From positions 1 through 20,673 of the forward strand of contig JAOZMR010000013.1 of assembly GCA_029934215.1 (NCBI GenBank): a stretch of 20,673 bases of DNA, given 5' to 3'. The notes under the pieces were generated by a model that was not told the DNA's origin, did not search any database, and saw only the letters and a program-made list of their open reading frames with translations. The position numbers and the translations under genes are program-made. This document shows, piece by piece, positions 16,201 to 20,673 of the stretch; the stretch's first letter is position 1; the number at the start of each line of letters is the position of its first letter. Source of the stretch: Pontiellaceae bacterium. Lineage in GTDB: Bacteria; Verrucomicrobiota; Kiritimatiellia; Kiritimatiellales; Tichowtungiaceae.

Positions 16201-19200
16201 TCATTGTGATAAGCAACCAGATCATTCCAGTCCGCAACGCGATAGACGTTTCCGAATTCTGACTGTACCGCAACGTCCCAGTCCGAACTGTCGACGTACT
16301 TGTTGGTGGTCAAAACAAATTGGGTCTGCGAAAGGATATAGGTCGCGGTCAGCGTCACACTAGCTTCCGGCATTGAAAACATCGTGTTTGGGGCTGAAGA
16401 ATCCGAAATTTTCGCCGCATAATTGGACGGAACAACCGTCCATTTTGAGAAGACCATTCCATTCGATTCGGAATTTGCAGAAACGGAGACCGATGCTCCG
16501 TTCGTGTACGAACCAGCACCCGTGCCATTTTCAACCATCAAAGAATATGTTTCGATCGGAGTAATGACGGAATGAGCCAAGCCTTTTCCCACATTCTCTA
16601 GAACTTTCTGCCCAGCGTTTCCGATGTATCCGCCCTGCTTGGTTTCTTGGTTATGCGTGTAGTAAAGATCCAGAAGCAACGCACGCCCCAACCCTATAGT
16701 CCAGTATGGAACCTTGCTGTGAGTATCTCCCACATTGAACCCGGTATTAAATCCGGTTGCGAAATAACCGGTCTGGGTCTGTTCCGCTCCGTTCCATCCA
16801 TATCGAGATGGTTGAGAACCGGGCGTGAAACGATAGCCCTGTTCTGGGCGAGCAGGATCTTCCCAGTAACTGACCGACTTTGTTTTTTGATCAAACTCAA
16901 CCATCACAACATCTGCAAAAATTCCAGCATCAGCGGAACCCGATTTAAAGTGACGCGAATCTGGACGTGCAGGGCCCCATCCCCCGTGAGTTTTAGCTTT
17001 TACAATCCCTGCTAATGAAAGAATTTTTGCCGGCCCCGCATTATAAGATCCAACAAAAACCGTTCCATTGGAAACTGCAACTATAACCGCATCGGAAACT
17101 TGCTGGTCAAAGGCGGAAACTGCGGATTCCAATCCATAGGTAAATGCACATAAAGTTCCAAACTCATTTAGATCAACGGTTCCGGCTTTGATCTCTGCGG
17201 CATCAATCCATGTCACGTCACCGCCCACTTCCATCAGGGTGTGGTAGATCGTGTCATTTGCCGCGATGTTCGTTTTGTCTGGAACAATCTGCCCCACCTT
17301 TCCACGAACCGGAATGCTTCCACCGCCATACACATTCAAATTATCGATCCAAAGCGCACTGCTTCGGGTGATGTCGCCGACGTGGAAGGAGAGCGTGGAA
17401 ACGACACGGTTAATCGTCCATGTGATTTGACGCGGAGCGGCATCGCCAATGCCATCGTTTCCGGGTGCGCTGGACATGGAACCAGTTTGGTTTTCACCAT
17501 CTACTTTCAGCACTCCATAGGTTCCCCAGTCGCCGCGTTTATAAGCTCCGGACGCGCCGGGCAGTTCGCCGCAATCGACGGTAATGGTAGAAATGTAGGT
17601 CGGGGCGGAAAAGTTGATGCTCAGGTCGGTGGTGTAGTTTTCGAATGCACTGGAGCCACATGTTGAATAACCAAAGCTGAAGGCTTTTGTGCTTCCAAAG
17701 AAACTTTGGTCATAGATGCTGGGCGTTTGAATGAAGCCGCCTTTGTTAGCAACGGAGAGTAAGGGATGCAGGGTGTTGTCTTCAAAGTCCTCACTGAGTA
17801 CCAAGTTCGGACTGGTTACTGAAACGGAAATAGATGCCGCTGGGCTTTCCGCGCCGTTGTTGTCGGTGGCGACGGCTTCAAGCGTCCAGGTTCCGTTTTC
17901 TGGGTTCGCCCAGTCAAATGCGTAGGGATAGCGGGTGGCGGTTCCGAGAAGTTGGCTATTTGCATAGAATCGGACTTCCGCGATGGTGCCGTCGGAGTCC
18001 TGCGCGGCGGCTTGCAATGATATGCTGTTCGGTTTCGCAAAGACCTGTCCGTCAGCAGGCGATTCCCAGGCGCAGGCGGGCGGCGTGTTGGATGCGGTTT
18101 GGCGATAGCTCAAGGAATAGGCGGCATCGGTTTTTCCGTCGGACGCGCTGACTTTTGCGTAGAGCGTGGCGTTGGATGCGGCGCGATAGTCCAGGCTGAA
18201 CATTTTTGCTCCGCCGCCGTTGTCGTCGGATGCCAGCAATGCGGTGCCAGCGGCATCGCTGTAGAGTTCAATTTTCGGATCGCCGCTTCCATCGATGGTG
18301 TTGAAGTTGACAGCATCGCCAGATTGGAGGGTGACGCGGAACCAATCCGCCGCATCAGAAATTGACAAGGTGTGCGGACCGTGGGTTTGAGCGGTTGTGG
18401 AGAGGTTGGGCAACAGTGTTGCGCCGGAGGCGAGGTCGTCGCCGGAGTCCCATGCGTCCAGTACACCTGGAATGGTGATGGTGGCAACCGCAGACCAGTC
18501 GGAGTCGCCCGCTGAATTGACGGTTTTGATGCGATAGGAATAGGCAGTTCCGTTTTCGATGGTGCTATCGACAAAGATAATGCTATTGGTGGTGAGTTCA
18601 ATTCGATTTGTCCAACCATTGGAACCCGCTTTGCGTTGCAGAACAAATTTTTCCTCCGTATCCGAATGATCGATCCAGTCCAAAATCACCGAAGGACCCG
18701 GTTCAAATGACGCAACTAAAGAAGCGGGTGCATCCGGCGGTAAAGAGGATTGCCCGCCGGAAAGCGCAGAAAAGAGGTTTAGACGTCCGGCGGTTGTACA
18801 TTTATTGCTGAGAGAGGAAAGAACATCCACGTTGTCGAGCAGTTGCGAACGCCACTGTGTCATCGTCAGACTTGGAGCATGCGCTTTGAGCAGCGCATAC
18901 GCTCCGGCAACGTGAGGTGTTGCCATCGAGGTTCCGCTCAAATTTTTATACGGGGTTGAAAAACGACGGGGAATCGTACTGTAAATGGATACGCCTGGAG
19001 CCGCCAAATCCACAGAGGTTAAGCCGTAGCATGAAAAATATGCCAGAGCATCCGAGGAATCGGTGGCAGCAACGGCAATGAGATTGTCTGATTCGTATGA
19101 AGATGGATAGTGAGGGCGACTATCGTTATCGGTTCCGCTGTTTCCTGCCGCCGCAATAAAAAGTTTTCCTTTTGAACCTGCGTCATCAATCGCCGCTTTC

Positions 19201-20366
19201 AACAAAGTTGAGCGACCGCCTCCGCCCCATGAATTAGAAGTCAGGTCTACTCCGTTTGCGGTGGAATAATAAATGGCATCAATCGCGTCCGAACTGCTAC
19301 CACCGCGCGAACCCAGAAATTTCAACGCCATCATTTTTACATTCCAGGAAACCCCAGCAACACCGATGCCATTGTTTCCAACGCCACCGATCGTTCCCGC
19401 GCAATGCGTTCCATGATAGTGATCGTCCATTGGATCGGAATCGTCATTGATGAAATCCCAGCCATACACATCGTCTACAAAGCCGTTCAAATCGTCATCC
19501 AGCCCGTTGCCCGCGATTTCGCCGGGGTTGCGCCACATGTTCGCACTCAAGTCAGGATGGTTATAGTCAACACCCGTATCAATCACGCCGACCAACACGT
19601 TCGATGCCGATGTGCGCAACGCCCACGCTTCCGGCGCGTCGATGTCTTTATCGTTCGACTGATGCATTCCCCAAAGATTTCCAAAGCTTGGATCATTCGG
19701 CGTGGTCGCTGTGGCGAAAACAATGTAATCCGGTTCAGAAGCCGCAAGCACCGTTGTTTCCTTTGTCAAAAGAGCCAGCGCGTCAGGAAGCGTATCAAGA
19801 TCCGCTGACGGAAGTTGAATAATATACATACCCGTCGCGTACATCTTCTTCCGAACACTCCACCCGTGACGACCGTTCAACACATCCAAATCTTTTTCGG
19901 AAATATCATCCGCCAGTTTCACAAGCACATGATCCGCAACCGCAAACGTGCGACCCAACAGAACAACATCCACGCCTTTTTCCGGACCTTGGAACTCTTC
20001 ATCCACTCGAACCAACGGATATTTCATATCAGTTTTCAAAAGACGAGTACGAGTAAAATGTCCGGCAGAATCAGGTTGAGACTCCCGCTCCTCTAAAACA
20101 ACCGAGCTAGAAAGCAGAATCTCTTCGCCATAAGGAATCTCCTCAGAAATTCCATTCGAAGGAGCCAACGCATCCGAAACAGAAGAAAGCGATGACTCCG
20201 CCTCATTCTGAACAGAAGAAGTTTCGGAAAACTCCGCAACCACTGGCAACGGATCTTGAGCAACCTCGGCGACATTTTTGGTTGAGACCGCACTTTGACT
20301 TTGAAGCAACGCCACAAAAGCAACTCCACCCAATAAACCCAGCAAACCAATCCAAATCTTCTTCAT
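10281..20366 (-). CDS. Giant secreted multidomain subtilase (S8), 3361 residues
   Basis: Start is ATG 20366, with AAGGAG (20375-20380) 8 nt upstream; the in-frame GTG at 20375 overlaps that site and is rejected. Modules in order, rough residues: signal peptide 1-25; propeptide 126-210; S8 protease 223-530 with D263, H321, N409 and S480 (DTGVD, HGTHCAG, AAAGNSG, GTSMATPHVAG); FN3-like 540-638; PPC-like 643-760; Ig-like 765-851; jelly-roll-like 855-1016; an unrecognised domain 1020-1265; InlB-B-like repeat 1270-1344; 491-residue tandem units from 1349 and 1840, partial third from 2331; Ig-like 2450-2540; TSP3 motifs flanking a C-type lectin domain 2556-2675; TSP3 block 2683-2780; a carrier/SdrB-like segment; two 50-residue repeats 3005-3104; terminal TSP3; and a C-terminal GKTYTVW...FYKITVDE domain. 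No LPXTG, PEP-CTERM or autotransporter barrel is seen. Likely exported or surface-held, calcium-stabilised and glycan/protein-binding; the substrate is unknown. Confidence 0.93.
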   Translation of the reverse strand: MKKIWIGLLGLLGGVAFVALLQSQSAVSTKNVAEVAQDPLPVVAEFSETSSVQNEAESSLSSVSDALAPSNGISEEIPYGEEILLSSSVVLEERESQPDSAGHFTRTRLLKTDMKYPLVRVDEEFQGPEKGVDVVLLGRTFAVADHVLVKLADDISEKDLDVLNGRHGWSVRKKMYATGMYIIQLPSADLDTLPDALALLTKETTVLAASEPDYIVFATATTPNDPSFGNLWGMHQSNDKDIDAPEAWALRTSASNVLVGVIDTGVDYNHPDLSANMWRNPGEIAGNGLDDDLNGFVDDVYGWDFINDDSDPMDDHYHGTHCAGTIGGVGNNGIGVAGVSWNVKMMALKFLGSRGGSSSDAIDAIYYSTANGVDLTSNSWGGGGRSTLLKAAIDDAGSKGKLFIAAAGNSGTDNDSRPHYPSSYESDNLIAVAATDSSDALAYFSCYGLTSVDLAAPGVSIYSTIPRRFSTPYKNLSGTSMATPHVAGAYALLKAHAPSLTMTQWRSQLLDNVDVLSSLSNKCTTAGRLNLFSALSGGQSSLPPDAPASLVASFEPGPSVILDWIDHSDTEEKFVLQRKAGSNGWTNRIELTTNSIIFVDSTIENGTAYSYRIKTVNSAGDSDWSAVATITIPGVLDAWDSGDDLASGATLLPNLSTTAQTHGPHTLSISDAADWFRVTLQSGDAVNFNTIDGSGDPKIELYSDAAGTALLASDDNGGGAKMFSLDYRAASNATLYAKVSASDGKTDAAYSLSYRQTASNTPPACAWESPADGQVFAKPNSISLQAAAQDSDGTIAEVRFYANSQLLGTATRYPYAFDWANPENGTWTLEAVATDNNGAESPAASISVSVTSPNLVLSEDFEDNTLHPLLSVANKGGFIQTPSIYDQSFFGSTKAFSFGYSTCGSSAFENYTTDLSINFSAPTYISTITVDCGELPGASGAYKRGDWGTYGVLKVDGENQTGSMSSAPGNDGIGDAAPRQITWTINRVVSTLSFHVGDITRSSALWIDNLNVYGGGSIPVRGKVGQIVPDKTNIAANDTIYHTLMEVGGDVTWIDAAEIKAGTVDLNEFGTLCAFTYGLESAVSAFDQQVSDAVIVAVSNGTVFVGSYNAGPAKILSLAGIVKAKTHGGWGPARPDSRHFKSGSADAGIFADVVMVEFDQKTKSVSYWEDPARPEQGYRFTPGSQPSRYGWNGAEQTQTGYFATGFNTGFNVGDTHSKVPYWTIGLGRALLLDLYYTHNQETKQGGYIGNAGQKVLENVGKGLAHSVITPIETYSLMVENGTGAGSYTNGASVSVSANSESNGMVFSKWTVVPSNYAAKISDSSAPNTMFSMPEASVTLTATYILSQTQFVLTTNKYVDSSDWDVAVQSEFGNVYRVADWNDLVAYHNDGGDLLALYDGLGMTTHGAAAFVTRSGDPSYSGSRYYFASRHEHSKPGSYLAHSNIDNYLLSLGSWYGSRKIMAIKKEDVGASYQLTVEQGTGSGLYTNGSQVAVSANTASNGMVFSHWMAIPAEFTNNLAEISGYSTTFEMPETNVVLTANYAPAPSISGSGVFVRSDKSGEYNIWKGSFDGTNIEYQIQITHHEAPEHVGNLKVDSVHNWIVYSYYQEGGRIHNLRIIDFDGNLIRDLTNMPGGGGGSGVFDLSPDCSEIVFSNGRSDQGLNCQEGYLINIDGTNLRKIIPANAVRGVNTHKTGYHWLNDGRIVFSCTKVWSDFHGQQDVYIYDDGSYSAWSKNTSSGEGYPVLSDDETQIAVRTMAAGTQSGIDVAEWSNGSRNVLFSKGSSEAYIPLAWQGNSKLFYRWDGDLFCVNKDGSENINLTSSSSYNEVNVEFFEEEVISSRFALTANTYADSSDWDAAVQSEFGSDYRVADWNDLVAYHNDGGDLLALYDGLGMTNYGHSASVTRSGDPSYSSTRYYFASRHEHNKPGSYLAHANIDNYLLSLGSWNGTRKILAIKKDDVGVSYQLSVESGTGDGLYTNGSQIVISANTATNGTTFSHWAAMPTEFTNNVADASSHSTVFEMPESEVVLTAIYVPIPPVSGSGVFVKSDKSGGYNLWKGSFDGTNIEYQIQITHHEAPEHVGNFKVDDVHDWIVYDYYQEGNRIHDFRIVDFDGNLIRNLTNMPSGGGASGAFDLSPDCSEIVFSNGRADQGLNCQEGYLINIDGTNLRKIMPANAVRGVNTHKTGYHWLNDGRIVFACTKVWSDWNGQHDIYIYDAGSYSAWSKNTSTGEMAPLVSDDDSQIALRTLAAGTLSGIDVAEWPGGSRSTVFAKGSSEAYVPLMWKDNSTIFYTRDGDLFCVNKDGSENINLTSGSSYEEVGIGFFDEEIVSSRFALTKQTYADSSDWDAAVQAEFGSDYRVADWNDLVAYHNEGSDLLALYDGLGMTNYGHSASVTRSGDPSYSSTRYYFASRHEHSKPGHYLAHANIDNYLISLGSWSGTRKILAVRNSAVEKELTSVYIYGETSLAVGCSTPLTCTAFFSDDTSRDVSGDAVWSLAAGTPDSITLQSNRLFAGWVDAATNVTVEVVYTFDGVTATNSLSVSITNPDSDGDGLSDAYENGWSRYSIVTGSFTFAQAKSAATASGAHLATITSADEWRAIQDVLGTLPNLGIWLGGSDVANEGLWQWSTGESWAYSRWASAQPDNQNGNEDALAIFSNGLYRWADVAAESVLPVYLSEKGWFTDADQFDTDNDGLSDGEEVLTYGTDPTRDDSDSDGLTDSEEISIGCDPLDSDSDDDGLTDGDEVRLYQTSPTDADTDDDGQSDGDEIRNGTDPNDPNSLGLSLGGTVSYNGGQSGDILLTLIGTNESLSVTNRLTVSQPGAYLFSNVISRLTYSLSAFMDADGDESLDEFEPTGIYDASDLYLTNNLWSVDLTLTATNWGVRATHTMDGYTKGATNAVLCEVFYHDTHQLLDLSWSPTLPTGWTLAGASGDGSPMVNSNEILFVGLLTNNPVQFEYQVVVPDDETEPRSLRGHCGYILDVISNGWEEVVAVNDPLIVSPAERGRHTADFRPPFYSIDRTEAGRVLAYWRAGAYHADPSAVDGFAHGAGETTGLRHAADFRSPTWKVSGVEALRVVSYWTAGKYHVDATSADGYAPGTGEEVGANSDYVAMSQGGAETYQPGRDVTISSSITFGDHVVGLLWTPNLQPGWKIVSVFGDGNPECVGNDILWTEGLPDSPINFSYVLRIPASWDGDVLVQSSIQYMRIGDSDPVEPMGMMAPVILQKDSDGDGLSDWVESGSGEYGGSDDTGSAANNPDSDGDGTDDGDEVRAGTDPTDSGSQFKITGFAEATGNSIMGMSGAGKSYQLQWASAHGKTYTVWCAGDLIESFTVLESGILSTPPVNVYNAYSTNAAAFYKITVDE
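11055..11354 (-). repeat. Two 50-residue tandem repeats (HxADF type)
   Basis: HTADFRPP starts at 11354 and HAADFRSP at 11204, exactly 150 bp apart. Each copy has H-x-ADFR, a central AYW.AG.YH or SYW.AGKYH segment and an ending DG(F/Y)A.G.GE. They resemble short C-terminal repeats I recall from other PVC secreted proteins and may be calcium-binding. The DNA copies differ at many sites, so the duplication is old. Confidence 0.8.
12539..12553. repeat. TTCCAA-N3-TTGGAA palindrome, perfect
   Basis: TTCCAAGGTTTGGAA within the C-type lectin module of the giant protease encodes LPNLG. Confidence 0.85.
13034..13376 (-). repeat. Partial third copy of the 491-residue unit
   Basis: Only the first module (about 114 residues, from RFALTKQTYADSSDWD to RKILAV) is present, exactly 1473 bp after the equivalent codon of unit 2. 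The homology stops where an Ig-like domain begins. Confidence 0.9.
13377..14849 (-). repeat. Tandem unit 2 (1473 bp, 491 residues)
   Basis: The unit contains an unrecognised DSSDWD module (1840-1954), an InlB-B-like repeat (about 1962-2035) and a TolB/PD40-type beta-propeller segment (about 2040-2330) with LSPDCSEIVFSNGR and LFCVNKDGSENINLT. It is highly similar to unit 1 at both DNA and protein level. Confidence 0.9.
14850..16322 (-). repeat. Tandem unit 1 (1473 bp, 491 residues)
   Basis: Same module order as unit 2: DSSDWD module (1349-1463), InlB-B-like repeat (about 1470-1545), TolB/PD40-like propeller (about 1549-1839). Matching codons in units 1, 2 and 3 (for example the SDWD codons at 16277, 14804 and 13331) are spaced exactly 1473 bp apart. 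Confidence 0.9.
18610..18624. repeat. TTCCAA-N3-TTGGAA palindrome copy, one mismatch
   Basis: GTCCAACCATTGGAA in the FN3-like domain of the giant protease encodes SNGWT. Confidence 0.65.
19679..19693. repeat. TTCCAA-N3-TTGGAA palindrome copy, one mismatch
   Basis: TTCCAAAGCTTGGAT just before the S8 catalytic domain encodes DPSFGN. This peptide is common in subtilases, so this hit may be coincidental. Confidence 0.45.
19980..19994. repeat. TTCCAA-N3-TTGGAA palindrome copy, two mismatches
   Basis: TTCCGGACCTTGGAA in the propeptide region encodes FQGPE, close to the FQGLE signature. Confidence 0.45.
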
Positions 20367-20431
20367 TACTAGCACTCCTTTTATTTTACAATTCTGCTTA
20401 TTTCGTCGAAAAAACTTTAAACATGCTTTAC

Positions 20432-20444
20432 GCCCAATCTGGGC
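20432..20444. repeat. GCCCA-ATC-TGGGC hairpin
   Basis: A 13-bp interrupted palindrome with the same sequence as the one after dus (9685-9697, which differs only in its last base). It sits just after the terminator in the leader of the giant gene. Confidence 0.55.
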
Positions 20445-20446
20445 AC

Positions 20447-20471
20447 AAAAAAACGCGGACTTTCGTCCACG
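20447..20471 (-). terminator. Rho-independent terminator upstream of the giant gene
   Basis: On the minus strand, CGUGGAC, a GAAA tetraloop and GUCCGCG form a 7-bp stem with one U-G pair, followed directly by seven U. It ends about 80 nt before the giant protease ATG. It either ends an upstream minus-strand transcript or RNA, or acts as an attenuator for the protease gene. Confidence 0.8.
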
Positions 20472-20580
20472 CTTTAACTTTAGGCATCACCAAACGCCTT
20501 TCACGAAACATGAAACAAAAGCCCGCGCCATACATGGCGCGTTTCTGTTCAGTTCGTTTCGTGAGTAAAAATTGGTGATT
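20472..20580 (-). ncRNA. Candidate structured RNA leader or sRNA
   Basis: Minus-strand folding elements visible by eye: an outer stem pairing 20501-20509 with 20556-20564 (9 bp), an inner CGCGCCA/TGGCGCG stem with a 4-nt loop (20524-20541), a short AGGC/GCCT hairpin (20482-20499), and an 8-bp complement between that hairpin's loop (20486-20493) and 20572-20579. The last pairing could make a pseudoknot or an alternative fold. The terminator follows immediately. I do not recognise a known riboswitch class. The stretch 20580-20673 holds only small palindromes such as TTGCATGCAA (20645-20654) and no gene. Confidence 0.45.
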
Positions 20581-20673
20581 TTAAACTTAAAACGATACTG
20601 CGCGTTAACGCATTAAAATGCTATTACCGCAAAATTCGGTTGGATTGCATGCAACCCGTTACCGGTCTGCATG

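Noticed and set aside
17686..17700. CCAAAG-AAA-CTTTGG inverted repeat as another palindrome copy
   Set aside because: It lacks the TTCCAA/TTGGAA arms and is a single chance-sized inverted repeat in the protease gene.
20480..20580. Retron msr-msd-like region (inverted ends plus long hairpin)
   Set aside because: No reverse transcriptase or branching-G context is visible; the downstream gene is a protease.

Overview
The window looks like a chromosomal segment of a Gram-negative member of the PVC superphylum, most plausibly Kiritimatiellota or a close relative. The support is a MurC-Ddl fusion (known from Chlamydiae and seen elsewhere in PVC bacteria), a lipid A gene (lpxB), and a giant secreted subtilase built from InlB-like, TSP3 and other modules typical of these phyla. 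The phylum call is inference; no rRNA or tRNA gene is present.

Layout. Positions 1-1185 hold no convincing gene and are a mosaic of degenerate repeats, including two MITE-like elements and a 44-bp near-perfect palindrome. murC-ddl (minus) and lpxB (plus) diverge from a shared intergenic region near 3.4 kb. A minus-strand cluster follows: tmk, holB (ATGA overlap with tmk), feoA-like and feoC-like. It converges on lpxB, with a 22-bp inverted repeat between the two 3' ends and a 126-nt G-free (plus strand) tract between feoA and feoC. der and a DusC-like dus gene run on the plus strand from 7.3 to 9.7 kb. A second repeat-filled gap (9680-10280) carries a third MITE-like element. The rest (10281-20366, minus) is one 3361-residue secreted S8 protease with two 491-residue tandem units and a partial third. 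A structured, terminator-ending sequence lies upstream of it.

The housekeeping genes serve peptidoglycan precursor synthesis (MurC-Ddl), lipid A (LpxB), DNA replication and dTTP supply (HolB, Tmk), ribosome assembly (Der), tRNA modification (Dus) and perhaps iron handling (FeoA/FeoC without FeoB). They form no single pathway.

The most unusual signal is a dispersed 15-bp interrupted palindrome, TTCCAA-N3-TTGGAA. It occurs 6 times perfectly and about 10 more times with one mismatch, mostly inside coding sequence and in all three codon phases, where about 0.001 perfect copies are expected by chance. It behaves like a highly iterated palindrome and leaves peptide signatures such as FQGLE, SNHWK and FPTLG in otherwise conserved enzymes.
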